This document shows positions 38,401-42,445 of a stretch of 64,000 nt of DNA, in pieces. Positions within the stretch are counted from its first letter, which is position 1. The number at the start of each line of letters is the position of its first letter. The notes beneath the pieces are model-generated. The model saw only the letters and a list, made by a program, of their open reading frames with translations. It had not been told where the DNA came from and did not search any database. A program made the translations under genes and the position numbers. The DNA comes from Panorpa germanica (Eukaryota > Arthropoda > Insecta > Mecoptera > Panorpidae). The stretch lies in the NCBI GenBank assembly GCA_963678705.1, contig OY783206.1:21153807-21217806 (forward strand). Direction: 5' to 3'.

Positions 38401-41400
38401 AAAAATATATCCATGTGGGAAAGAAACAGAAATACTTAATGAATGATGTTGGAAAAAGAAAGAATATTATTATGAAAAACTAACACAAAATCTGTGACAG
38501 GTAGAGAACTTGTAAAGCGTTAGAATAGAATTGTACGAGTGACTCGAACTTCACCAAATAGGGCACTTCACCAAATTGTTTACTGGGACGGTGCATCTAC
38601 AATCATGCGTAATGTCTTAGATTGGAATTTTTGTAAGATAATATACTCCTTAAGTTCATATTGGTTTAAATCGTGAAAAGTGGAGATATCAAATAGGCTT
38701 GTATACCGTTCAAATCCAATGCCTAACACATAGATAAAAATCAAAATAAAATTAAGTCGTTTTTAAACCAAGTATTTGAAGCTCCAATGCATTTTCAAAC
38801 ATCTTCCAACTAAACACATTTACAATCTCCGACTGAGTCGCATTAGCATAGTTTATCTTGTGAGATGTTTCTACTTTAATGTTATCAATACACCACTGTA
38901 CCGAATATTTCTGTATTTCATACGTCCGTATTCATAACAAGGAAAATTTTATGTTTTTCCTGGGCTGCACGTACTGCACGACGCATAGACGTAATATTCT
39001 TTGAATTCTTTGATCACATTATTGAACAACAGTCATTCGGTATACTGATTGAAATACTGAATCATCCTCTGATAACTCTCTTGCAGCAACAAACAATCTG
39101 CGGTTAATGTTCTATTCGATGTATGGATGAAGGCAATAAAATCGTTTGCTGTTATCACATCTTCTTCATCACTTGACTTTTTCCCATATTTATATTTTGT
39201 AAAATTTTGTAGAAAATTGGGTTTATATTTCCAGGCGGCATTGGGATATTCCACAGATGTCGGTCTTCGTTGGAAATGTGGCGGCACTTTGATCAGTGAA
39301 GATTTTGTTCTTACAGCAGCTCACTGTACCGACTCCAGAATGTAAGCAAACTAAAAATAAACTTTTCATTAATAAATGAATATTTTAACATAATTTGTCA
39401 AAAAATTATTTAAAAAGTAGCCTATATTGGTTAAAGAGTAACTAATATACATCTACTTATTTATTATTTTTTGCCATTTGACACTATATTCTTCCGTCTT
39501 AAGTCATTAAATTACATATCATTGTGATTAATTACAATTGTGATCCTTATTATATCTATTATACTATTCTCACTCCATAAAAAAAAAAAAAAAACCAAAC
39601 AGATAATTTACAACCCCTCTGCTTCCCTCTTCTTGCTCCTATTTCTACTGTGCCATTCCTTCTCTTTCCTTGCTCCTTTTCTCTATCTCCGCCATCCACC
39701 TCTTCCCTCCACTGCCTCTCTTTAATAACTGCGCAACCTTATTTTCATTTTTTACCTTTTTCTCACATGAAAACTTAATGTGCTCCAGCGTTTCTATCTA
39801 CATTCCACCCTCCACATCCTTTTCTCTCTATTTGCTCAGTATCTGTTTCCCTTCTCTTCGTTTCCCAATCTGAATCTTGCTATTCTTCTCATGTTTCTTG
39901 TCTCTTTTTCTCGTATGTATTCCGGTATCTCTCTCTCCCAAATGCTATTGTATCTTTCGTTATATTTGCTGTTCTCAATTTTTTCCGACTAATATACATA
40001 TACATATAAGGTTTATTTAACGTACAAAAGTTTACCAGTCACATAATATTTTTTAGGTTATGTTTTAACCTAAATTTACATTTTCTGACGTTAATTAAAG
40101 TCTTTATGCAAGATCGTATAATATTATAGGTTAGCTTTATGTAATACTGCAAGATTCATAACGTTCTCTGCATTTAATTAGTGTTAAAATTATGTTAAAC
40201 TTCGGTAAATAATAAAATGTAACTCTACATTTTTTTTTATTATATTAATTGTGAGTCTTCCTACGTTACAATCTACAGTATTATATTTCCTAATACATTT
40301 TTAGGCCGTCCGCACACGACGCGACTGGTTGTAAGCCTTAGCCCCAAATCTACCCGAACCGAATGTGATTTCAACTGTTGTTAGTGAGAGAACTTGTATG
40401 TGAGTGAGATAAAACACGAGGAAAGGCACACGAGTCGGCTGATTGCAAACTAAACGCTACTAACTAATTCAAGAAAAACGAGCACAAGCCGTGTATCGTG
40501 ACTCTATAGAATTTTTAACAATAGCAAAACAGGAGATTCTGTTATGTTATATTTGATTGTATGTATGTATTTAAATATTTTTCAATAGTATTCGTAAACA
40601 TCTCTGTTGATGACGTCATCATGAAACCAACAGTGCCCTGCGACCGAGAAATCTAGTCGCTGAATATATGCTCAAAACCAGTTTAAAATCTGTTTAGTTA
40701 CGTTTGTGCCGTGTTTTATCTCACTCGTAAACACGTTCGTTCTTTTACTAACAACACAGTTCCATTCTCATTCGGTTCGGGCAGATTAGGAGCTAAGGTT
40801 TGCAACCAGTCGCCTCATGTGCGGACGCCCTTACATTTTTATATAAATTCAAACTCAAAACTAAACTTAAACTATTCTAGACTTTTACTACTTCCATAAG
40901 TACTTTCTGCTTCTTTTCTCTTGACACTCTCTCTTCATGTTCCTACTCCTCCTTCCTTCTCACCGTTTCCTACTTGTCCTTTCTTCTTGCCTGTACCTCC
41001 GGCTGTCACCTCTTGCCTTCCATGCCCCCTCTCGACAAACTCTCTATTATCTTTTCACTATCCTTCCTCCTTTCTGTCTACATGTTCACTTCTCCTGCCT
41101 TTTACCTCTATCACTCTATTACAGACATAAACCCTCTATCCAATAAAATTTCAATCATTATATTAGTACGTACAGTTTACGAGATATAAACAGGAAAATG
41201 GTTATTTTTCTGATTTGAATACGTAACGTTACATGAATTAACGTATTTATGTTAGTTTTACATAAAAAACCTCTTGTAACATTTTAACATTGTTGTTACA
41301 TTTATTGTTGTTTTATTTATAATATTTATGTTATAAAAACTTATTTCTATTTTTCAGCGGTGAATTAAAGAGTGTCCGAGTTGGTGATTTGAATCTTCAA

Positions 41401-42441
41401 CGAAGTAACGATATCGCAGAGCCCCAGGAGTTGGACATATCTGAAATTATTAAACATCCAGCGTACAGGAATCCATCGCGTTATAACGACATTGCGTTGA
41501 TACGACTTAAAGGAAGGTTTGTATCTATCCCACAAGTGAAATTAAAGGTTATATGCAGTTTGTACGAGTGGACCATTTGTTGGTTTCTTTTTGAAATCGC
41601 TATTAAAACGACGCCGTTGAATATTTCTAAATGATTGTTGCTTTATTTAAGAGAGTACACCTTGAAAATATATAACAGTAAACAATTCCAGTAAAATTGT
41701 TGCCGCGGCTAGCTTGGCTTTAACTTAATTTTGCAGTACAATGTCAAGTATTTGTAGTTGCGTGTAATCAGGCGGTTATTTTTTTAAATATATATTTTAT
41801 AGATTTAGACTGAATCCGAGTGTAGTTCCAGCTTGTCTCCGATGGGATCAACACATCTCTCAAACTAGAGCGTGGGCTACAGGTTGGGGCACTACACAAT
41901 TCCAAGGAGAATACAGTATTGACTTGAGAAAGGTATTTCAACAAAGTAAAAAATTATTTAATATATATGGTTTGCAACTTTACTTATAAGGTTTGATACT
42001 TTACTTTAAAAAATTCGTAGGTGGAATTAGATTTATTCGGTCAGAAAGAGTGCAATGAAACTTTGTCAATTTATTTATCAAACCGGAAGTTTAAACATGG
42101 GATAATTCCAGAACAATTATGCGCGGGACATCGAACAGAATCAAAGGATACGTGCCAGGTAATTATCAGTCTTAAAAAAATTATTCAAAAATGACAAATT
42201 TTAATTAAATATTTGGTGGTTTTTACAGGGTGACTCTGGCGGTCCTCTCCAGGTTGATCAACACGATGATATTTATTGTATGTACAGCATAATTGGAATA
42301 ACTTCTGTCGGGACAGGCTGTGGTACAGTGGGCCTACCCGGAATCTACACCAGGGTGTCATCCTACACGCAGTGGATCGAGGAAATCGTCTGGCCTAAAC
42401 AACAACAAGAAGAAGATGATGATACATTCATTTTTAATTAA
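19584..42441 (+). CDS. Secreted clip-domain serine protease (CLIP-C/snake-like), eight exons
   Basis: Exons: 19584-19674 (signal peptide, hydrophobic [10 protein letters not shown] core), 20958-21173 (six-cysteine clip domain ending VVCCD), 37298-37458, 39235-39341, 41358-41516, 41803-41932, 42021-42158 and 42229-42441. All phases agree and the junctions are GT/AG. Exon 3 carries the linker and the IVGG start of the catalytic domain. The triad is His in LTAAHC (exon 4), Asp in NDIALI (exon 5) and Ser in GDSGGP (exon 8). Asp at position 189 (KDTCQGDSGG) predicts trypsin-like cleavage after Arg/Lys. Such zymogens act in haemolymph cascades upstream of Toll or prophenoloxidase. The residue before IVGG is Asn, unlike the usual Arg/Lys or snake-type Leu. 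Intron 2 is 16 kb and holds a whole Polinton; other introns hold MITEs. AATAAA lies at 42440-42445. Confidence 0.9.
20068..20870 (+). repeat. Dispersed repeat interrupted by a retrotransposon
   Basis: The reverse complement of 47643-48300 matches this region: GAAACTTTGGAGAAA..., GTCCAAAATTT-type words, and the end GACAGTCGTCGCTTGCGACG GGGGTAAA. The copy here is split by the insertion at 20283-20556. It has no coding content and lies in intron 1 of the protease gene. Confidence 0.7.
20283..20556 (-). mobile_element. 5'-truncated non-LTR retrotransposon with 15-bp target duplication
   Basis: The insertion begins on the plus strand with a run of ~25 T (the poly-A tail of a minus-strand copy). 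Its minus strand encodes [18 protein letters not shown], a terminal ORF2 zinc-knuckle stretch. It is flanked by the direct repeat GATTGTGTAATAATT at 20268-20282 and 20557-20571. Poly-A tail, 5' truncation and a 15-bp duplication are the signature of target-primed reverse transcription. Confidence 0.85.
21213..21251 (+). repeat. Outer inverted repeat flanking the Polinton, left arm
   Basis: 39 bp containing GAGTATGCAAAATGTGAGG. It matches the reverse complement of 35732-35770 with about 3 mismatches. It lies outside the Polinton TIR and is separated from it by ~130 bp of GC-richer DNA. Confidence 0.8.
21252..21378. other. GC-richer DNA between outer repeat and Polinton
   Basis: Contains CCCCTCCCCACCCCTCTCC and tandem-like AGACCCCTTATAGACCCC. 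It is not similar to the corresponding right-hand segment 35491-35731. Probably the pre-insertion target, perhaps the left half of a small TIR element. Confidence 0.4.
21395..21420. repeat. (AT)n tract at left Polinton end
   Basis: Thirteen AT units between the outer AATCTTTTTTATTAAT block and the 321-bp TIR. The counterpart at the right end (35385-35464) is longer and interrupted. Confidence 0.9.
21421..21741 (+). repeat. Polinton terminal inverted repeat, left arm (321 bp)
   Basis: Runs from AAGTAGTATATAAAAGAGGG to CTATTAAATGG. I found no mismatch to the reverse complement of 35064-35384, and the two arms have equal length. It contains a 2x imperfect direct repeat of ATATAACCAAATATTTT, and its inner end supplies the TAAATG start signal of the DNA polymerase. 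Confidence 0.95.
21738..26171 (+). pseudogene. polB: Polinton protein-primed family B DNA polymerase, one in-frame stop
   Basis: Replicates the element by protein priming. In order: SAP-like N-terminus (residues 1-45), the [14 protein letters not shown] region common in Polinton polymerases, a C2HC finger (near 404-425), Exo I DFECT (D460, E462), an HNH-like C-x2-C...HDH cluster, Exo III, motif A DANNLYG (D1049), motif B NNSVYG (near 1222) and motif C DTDS (D1317, D1319). All catalytic motifs precede a TAA at 25812-25814. The same frame then stays open for 119 more codons to 26171, so the break is a single nonsense change that removes the end of the thumb. Residues 705-734 are three 9-residue repeats (SLIDLSEGE type) derived from the element's palindromic repeat, and a Pro/Thr/Glu repeat lies near 809. 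The start is set by TAAATG. Confidence 0.93.
23850..23936 (+). repeat. Palindromic-repeat-derived 27-bp tandem array inside polB
   Basis: Three consecutive 27-bp units (TCTCTTATAGATCTCTCCGA...), each adding nine residues, plus a partial fourth. The same 27-bp design recurs at 26174-26257. The array keeps the reading frame and sits between zinc-binding cysteines. Confidence 0.85.
26168..26545 (+). CDS. Small Polinton protein of unknown function (125 aa)
   Basis: I do not recognise the family. Its ATG overlaps the polymerase stop as ATGA, and the start lies in AATAAATG. Residues 4-30 are three 9-residue repeats (SLSELCKTE type) encoded by 27-bp palindromic-repeat units, so the original N-terminus may have been shorter. 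The rest is a Leu/Ile/Asn/Lys-rich region with predicted helices and strands and no cysteines or motifs. Position directly after polB suggests an early or replication-linked role, but this is inference only. Confidence 0.7.
   Translation: MNVSLSELCKTESLSMLSKIESLSKLSREELINKLNNINNLYNNFINLLELELNIPYLIMNAKMITSKYGDRIILTLENKKKLSLPEKYNKIIDNPDDLKLLKIIYKGKTIMNDKYEKHNITFSQ
26568..27020 (+). CDS. Two-transmembrane Polinton protein (150 aa)
   Basis: Unknown function. An N-terminal amphipathic part ([10 protein letters not shown]) is followed by two hydrophobic segments at about residues 40-58 and 63-86, then a helical cytosolic-type tail ([16 protein letters not shown]). This helix-2TM-helix layout is loosely like SLATT-type membrane proteins; the comparison is weak. 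The start is in TAATAAATG after a T-run. The first codons (LFQSSPKE) and the loop between the membrane segments (FSFGALPSG) are encoded by palindromic-repeat sequence (26574-26612 and 26716-26730). Confidence 0.7.
   Translation: MNLFQSSPKEIISSKTYIEKRMYVYRKSYNYYQKIDIGLTISKVLFSASGFSFGALPSGLPDLILIPLAALGLGGVIIEILDKKIQIKEKMSEYKVAYKFYNQMLTQIKANIINENDVYIKEAEFIENLKFFPLDKYLKKANINGIPSSK
27021..27088. repeat. Palindromic repeats in the intergenic space before the integrase
   Basis: Contains CTCTTTCAGAG, then CTGCTTCGCAG, then CTCCTTCGGAG within 68 bp. The CTGC/GCAG and CTCC/GGAG stems around the same TTC loop differ by a compensatory pair change, which supports a selected hairpin. Confidence 0.85.
27101..28125 (+). 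pseudogene. int: Polinton retroviral-type integrase, two frameshifts
   Basis: Inserts the element into chromosomal DNA. The first open piece (27101-27322) carries the N-terminal zinc-binding domain (YCVKCKKKT...CKICNSNK). The core (in frame from about 27364 to 28125) has the first Asp in DLWAADL, the second in HVDKG and the Glu in IIERFNG, 33 residues later, followed by a C-terminal chromo/SH3-like domain (GDKVRITK...ELQKC). Two length changes separate the pieces: one at a run of ten A (27295-27304), one at four T (27360-27363). Between them a third frame carries the linker. Two breaks argue for decay rather than programmed slippage, though the A10 could also be an assembly error. The start is in GTAATAAATGG. 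Palindromic-repeat sequence (27247-27292) is inserted in the coding part. Confidence 0.92.
28161..29132 (+). CDS. Minor capsid (penton-like, single jelly roll) protein
   Basis: 323 residues. The C-terminal half has the pattern I associate with Polinton penton proteins: [12 protein letters not shown], then an H-rich turn, [16 protein letters not shown] and a closing strand set ([10 protein letters not shown]). The N-terminal FENPINLDP...YKIGVSGF start is also typical. It would form the five-fold vertices of the particle. Residues ~252-268 ([14 protein letters not shown]) come from palindromic repeats at 28905-28962. Start in AATAAATGG; its end overlaps the ATPase start by 8 bases. Assignment rests on remembered family patterns, not a search. 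Confidence 0.65.
   Translation: MGKFIKIIGNKLRFENPINLDPQKRYKIGVSGFKYDLIDINNFTKFKFPKFSIDIIWETTYGYYSLTCNINANIYSINDLETKIIQYLTRMSFIIKTKEFKIKNNQHVFDFSNKNADDFLNYITFIPEGEIPKEKSFHSTQTFFDHGSFVMDVINQNKVKINSPVKLIFSKEINNIIGFGNNNIIGVGIIPQNKIIEGPLILPKEKRIINNKLYEIHCNIVESSHSNHDNHPHSHKDDNLLYVFKLDTTKSSAPKENIAKSNAPNGDTHSTFINPNEIIYIDISDRIDKFQEIILNIYDLEGNECQIFSKIITYLHFCCLIND
29125..29802 (+). CDS. Genome-packaging ATPase (A32/FtsK-HerA type)
   Basis: 225 residues. Walker A GPSNCGKT is at residues 35-42 and Walker B VVVFDD at 105-110, followed by the sensor-like SQS segment (FYLSQSF). This is the compact ATPase of Polintons, virophages, adenoviruses and NCLDVs that pumps DNA into the capsid. The ORF is intact. It starts at AATAAATG, overlapping the preceding gene by 8 bases. 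Confidence 0.9.
   Translation: MTNRFSSFQIKDYIFEEQKNTKRIFPKPLRCLLCGPSNCGKTWLLFNFLTQPFIEFKGLYIYTTTLNQKIYKALERIFSEIDTVDSHFNNCENIIPVEDCITDSVVVFDDCLVEDQDMFKKYFYSGRHKKLSCFYLSQSFLETNKNLIRNNCNLLILFKQDLYSIQEIHKTIVGADMDLNKFKELCNKCWKIKYGFLCINREKDNINERYMFKDVDGYIKSVDAL
29832..31382 (+). CDS. Large Polinton protein with parvovirus-type phospholipase A2 domain
   Basis: 516 residues. The N-terminal part is Lys/Glu-rich and helical. The C-terminal part holds a PLA2 domain: calcium-loop YCGPG (C430), catalytic HD in KEHDIAY (H457, D458), and RHEAD downstream. In parvovirus VP1 and in adintovirus relatives this enzyme is a virion component that breaches the endosomal membrane, so a capsid-associated entry role is inferred. 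Residues ~284-328 are a low-complexity block ([24 protein letters not shown]) encoded by four palindromic-repeat copies (30680-30828). Start in TTAATAAATGG. No breaks are visible. Confidence 0.85.
   Translation: MEGDILTVSEAKKIDKMRDKLIKTYKKGSIQISEEKKKTLSRSKSPSVRCKTESDKLLEAEKADEIRNKLYEKYKKIELQNLKYKTNKEKEYAPLLSALGKIDEDIIKSSEGETKQLQPYFTISEPVTPSKKELTEPVTPRKFDFSKIKIYGTNASKYLQLSMDKDYKFDKIFGPKSVNNELKIGSSKMELDKDDGITIDGKKTYNGTVGLWYLLTYGGKPDPQFFTKDDYIAYRDIIINSNALKNKINKPLSSPTIKWTTMIKYIHDYIKTGMKQDLYYDTLSERSEGDSNFKEEKEGSGVSQWKESPSEPSERFQWRESPSERFHWKEYNDNKIEVQYISNLNQLINRLQFINAQENAGNNNFHNEKLGVLKFFNNEIEKILDTPKGCEYLIKIATSLPKKIIRGSGILNTIINTLPFEMHLPGYNYCGPGTKLHDRLARGDKGINGLDEACKEHDIAYSENKDLEKRHEADKVLEQKAWNRVKSSDSSIGEKTNAWLVTTGMKLKHKIGFGLA
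30680..30828 (+). repeat. Cluster of palindromic repeats inside the PLA2 gene
   Basis: Four copies within 150 bp: TCCGAAGGAGA, then two CTCCTTCGGAGC...TTTCAGAGCGC or CGCTTTCATTGG units, all without disturbing the frame. They encode Ser/Glu/Pro/Arg-rich low-complexity sequence. Confidence 0.85.
31397..31416 (+). promoter_or_regulatory. Start-codon-embedded TAAATG motif (representative of 11)
   Basis: Each of these Polinton starts lies in TAAATG: 21738, 26168, 26568, 27101, 28161, 29125, 29832, 31412, 32333, 33613 and, on the minus strand, 35067. Most read AATAAATG with a T-rich tract 5-20 bases upstream. Only the protease (31920) lacks it. The form matches the poxvirus late promoter (T-run plus TAAATG). 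The element encodes no RNA polymerase that I can see, so who reads the motif is open. Alternatively it is a translation-start context. Confidence 0.55.
31412..31888 (+). CDS. pVI/pX-like hydrophobic minor virion protein
   Basis: 158 residues. The N-terminal half is basic ([25 protein letters not shown]). A Gly/Ala-rich hydrophobic segment follows ([20 protein letters not shown], about residues 76-95), then a charged helix and a Lys-rich tail. This basic-then-membrane-active design resembles adintovirus and adenovirus core/pVI-like proteins. The tail has two repeats of EKTGRSLS derived from element-specific repeats at 31790-31850, and ends in a run of lysines. Start in GTAATAAATGG. Confidence 0.65.
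   Translation: METFQTNLTKHQTSNINKAYKDKKDILIHLKYDQLISGGKNKILLTKRLSNRIKKAIKEKTGCRIKISFEALKKNHEGGFLPLVFAGLAALGSLIGGASAITNSVINKSAKDKELEEQKRHDLAMEKTGRSLSLLSKEKTGRSLSMDKKGSGLKKKKI
31884..31918 (+). repeat. Palindromic repeat abutting the protease start
   Basis: GCGCTCCAAAGGCTCCGAAG GAG occupies the bases immediately upstream of the protease ORF, where other genes have the T-rich tract and TAAATG. Confidence 0.8.
31920..32369 (+). CDS. Adenain-type cysteine protease (Polinton PRO), start lost or altered
   Basis: Matures virion proteins. Catalytic residues of the adenovirus/Ulp1-type fold are in place: H50 in SHWTAY, D65 in YFDSYG, Q94/Q95 in RIQQYN, C102 in ICGHLC. Numbering is from a TTG at 31920 where the family's N-terminus would begin; the first in-frame ATG is at 31986 (residue 23). 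The frame is open upstream to 31872 but consists of palindromic repeat. The normal start signal therefore seems to have been overwritten, or TTG arose from ATG. The C-terminus after residue 112 is also repeat-derived ([17 protein letters not shown]) and overlaps the next gene by 37 bases. Confidence 0.85.
   Translation: MSNIDIENLVEKLKIKNFRGVFMKDELPDKPNNIECGIINLQNSYQIGSHWTAYYKKNNKIYYFDSYGNAKPPKELIKYFSQPSAIFYNDTRIQQYNDPPICGHLCLFYLMNFRSLQSSPKHDLFQSSPKENLFYSNKWPKFLINITNI
32254..32318 (+). repeat. Palindromic repeats at the protease/capsid junction
   Basis: CGGAGCCTTCAGAGCTCTCC, then CTCTTTCAGAGC and TCTCCGAAGGAGAA. They form the C-terminal tail of the protease and the upstream region of the capsid gene. 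Confidence 0.85.
32333..33544 (+). CDS. Major capsid protein candidate (double jelly roll type)
   Basis: 403 residues. Patterns I associate with Polinton major capsid proteins: an N-terminal strand set ([11 protein letters not shown]), a VGVASTMKG turn, [13 protein letters not shown], then in the second half [19 protein letters not shown], and a final strand block ([11 protein letters not shown]). It would assemble the hexagonal capsomers. It is shorter than many Polinton homologues, but it begins at TAATAAATGG and lies just after the protease, the usual place. No repeat insertion is visible inside it, unlike most neighbours. Assignment is from recalled patterns; a structure prediction would settle it. 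Confidence 0.65.
   Translation: MAEVFDKYNKYLIRNEYKKFYPKFDRRDINKENAAISFKLDYNNNCFLNLKNIHIYIEGEYKQTDEKNYGNETVVKLINNFVAHKFKTIEYKKHNYKIDLIENVGVASTMKGVITKTKTDTNNLNTGFISNFEHGGIFTALVPLSDLGLGICDTDNIIWGSADEFIFTMNHDNDAIYRANDVAEGKIIITDIYLYTPLLEYDTIGCTMLLDELKTLSEEGNYILNYYRWQCIKILNESMSGKSLKLDNTTDYRSHKQPLFGIFAFQVNKSNNQLKDMSEFNHKYVKNYYFTINGNRYPEESQNLDFDKDKYNIAYMTYQSYKKIFSITDKNMFYDIKSYKELGPVYLVDLTCQPTDTEISNKTIFLHVDLDKKVENDTCCYIMLLSHIKNKFDMVLNKFEETI
33546..33604 (+). repeat. Palindromic repeats after the capsid gene
   Basis: CGTTCCTTAAAAAGGAGATA and GAGCACTGTGAAGCAGATAC, degenerate members of the element's repeat family. Confidence 0.6.
33613..34101 (+). CDS. Hemopexin-repeat protein encoded by the Polinton
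   Basis: 162 residues with a hydrophobic N-terminus (residues 2-19) that could be a signal peptide or anchor. Two hemopexin-type repeats follow. The first has [12 protein letters not shown]...LFPGIP (about residues 46-92), the second [13 protein letters not shown]...LSMFDIPCP (about 95-137). Each shows the G-x-x-Y-F/V-F strand and the closing FPG/FDIP turn of the blade. Hemopexin blades normally bind ligands or partner proteins, as in matrix metalloproteinases. Here, last in the capsid operon-like run, an attachment or spike-associated role is plausible but unproven. The start at 33613 is supported by TATATAAATG; an alternative ATG at 33670 would drop the hydrophobic segment. Confidence 0.7.
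   Translation: MIYIFHFLFLLPIYELFYIMSYPSFEVNNNYNGVPLQTLGIPQNKMITSIFNSYTGQTYVFYDNLYIELNECSLSPKRHGLLSDLFPGIPLNVSNVFRYINGLLYFFHNNNFYEYSEFSNSLIRSGKKDLSMFDIPCPNMTILEQLKILLKKLVLQSSSELN
34102..34740. other. Non-coding stretch in the Polinton right arm
   Basis: No open frame. It is less AT-rich than the genes around it, and includes degenerate palindromic repeats at 34147-34165, 34478-34516 and 34655-34685. It could hold a structured RNA, regulatory DNA or a decayed gene. Confidence 0.5.
34108..34135 (+). other. tRNA T-arm/B-box-like relic followed by a T-run
   Basis: GTGCGTTCGAATCCCAC resembles a T-stem-loop (4 of 5 pairs), followed by ATGTGACA and then a run of nine T, as in a Pol III terminator. 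No matching 5' acceptor half is seen upstream, so it is not a complete tRNA gene. Confidence 0.35.
34741..35067 (-). CDS. Zinc-binding protein at the Polinton right end (108 aa)
   Basis: Minus strand, reading inward from the right TIR. Two similar C-x2-C...C-x2-C modules: [20 protein letters not shown]...CKNC at the N-terminus and [17 protein letters not shown]...CKEC at the C-terminus. Between them is a CECGK...H-x5-H element resembling a C2H2 finger. The flanking modules look like the zinc ribbons found next to HNH-type endonucleases, but no HNH catalytic core is present. It probably binds nucleic acid. Its start codon lies in the TIR-encoded TAAATGG, an exact mirror of the polymerase start. 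Confidence 0.75.
   Translation of the reverse strand: MENRKCSTCKQTLSLDNFYSNKSKKDNLSNICKNCDLNYKKQTIFCECGKIISKYFHKKHLKTNYHRLRLNKARKCSSCQIEKPYEEFNKNQSDALGYSYTCKECVKN
35064..35384 (-). repeat. Polinton terminal inverted repeat, right arm (321 bp)
   Basis: Reverse complement of 21421-21741, same length, no mismatch found by eye. Confidence 0.95.
35385..35464. repeat. AT-rich microsatellite at right Polinton end
   Basis: (AT)n with interruptions, ending in ATGTATACAT. Expanded relative to the left end. Confidence 0.9.
35491..35731. other. DNA between Polinton and right outer repeat
   Basis: AT-rich, no gene. Includes a short tract GGGGTAAAAAAAAAATGG. Unlike the corresponding left segment. Confidence 0.4.
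35732..35770 (-). repeat. Outer inverted repeat flanking the Polinton, right arm
   Basis: Reverse complement matches 21213-21251 (shared GAGTATGCAAAATGTGAGG). Confidence 0.8.
36047..36675 (+). mobile_element. GGGCTTGTGTCC-ended MITE, copy 5
   Basis: ATGGGCTTGCGTCCTATTG at the start and GGACACAAGCCCAT at the end. It lies in intron 2 of the protease gene, downstream of the Polinton. Body as in the other copies. Confidence 0.9.
36676..37297. other. Intron sequence before protease exon 3
   Basis: No gene or repeat recognised; ends in the acceptor TTCTTGCAG. Confidence 0.5.
37706..38587 (-). mobile_element. CCCAGTAAACA-ended element, long form (882 bp)
   Basis: Left end CCCAGTAAACATTTTGGAGT equals the right end of the short copies (reverse complement). 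Right end CTTCACCAAATTGTTTACTGGG equals their left end. The interior is unrelated to the short copies and non-coding. Possibly closer to the parent transposon. Located in intron 3 of the protease gene. Confidence 0.8.
38982..39177 (-). mobile_element. Harbinger-type transposase fragment, copy 1
   Basis: Minus strand encodes SSDEEDVI at one end and [13 protein letters not shown]-like sequence, sharing long identical stretches with 61806-62066 (GCACGACGCATAGACGTAAT; CAGTCATTCGGTATACTGAT). It is truncated and lies 58 bp upstream of protease exon 4. Confidence 0.7.
39540..39995 (-). mobile_element. Purine-rich non-LTR retrotransposon fragment
   Basis: Minus strand: GATAGAAACGCTGGAGCACA and a following GTGAGAAAAAGG match the element at 1226-1960 and encode the same ETLEH-x-x-x-x-C knuckle. 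Starts with an A-run (T-rich on the minus strand) near 39580. In protease intron 4. Confidence 0.65.
40303..40831. mobile_element. Inverted-repeat element with CCGTCCGCACA ends
   Basis: Left GGCCGTCCGCACACGACGCG and right GTGCGGACGCCC are inverted. The arms continue inward through GACTGGTTG/CAACCAGTC and CCCGAACCGAATG/CATTCGGTTCGGG. A diverged copy is at 54318-54713. It contains a hAT-end-like stretch (AATAGTATTCGTAAACATCTCTG) near 40585-40608. Confidence 0.75.
40900..41130 (-). mobile_element. Purine-rich retroelement fragment
   Basis: Pyrimidine-rich on the plus strand, same composition and partial similarity to 19160-19400. Degraded, no intact coding. Protease intron 4. Confidence 0.45.
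41562..41722 (+). repeat. Short dispersed repeat (GCTAGCCGCGGCA family), copy 2
   Basis: In protease intron 5; matches 51501-51680 and, inverted, 2838-2998. Confidence 0.7.
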
Positions 42442-42445
42442 TAAA

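Noticed and set aside
39033-39345. Overlapping open frames on both strands around 39.0-39.3 kb
   Set aside because: The plus-strand one is protease exon 4 read through its intron; the minus-strand one mixes a Harbinger remnant with the antisense of that exon.
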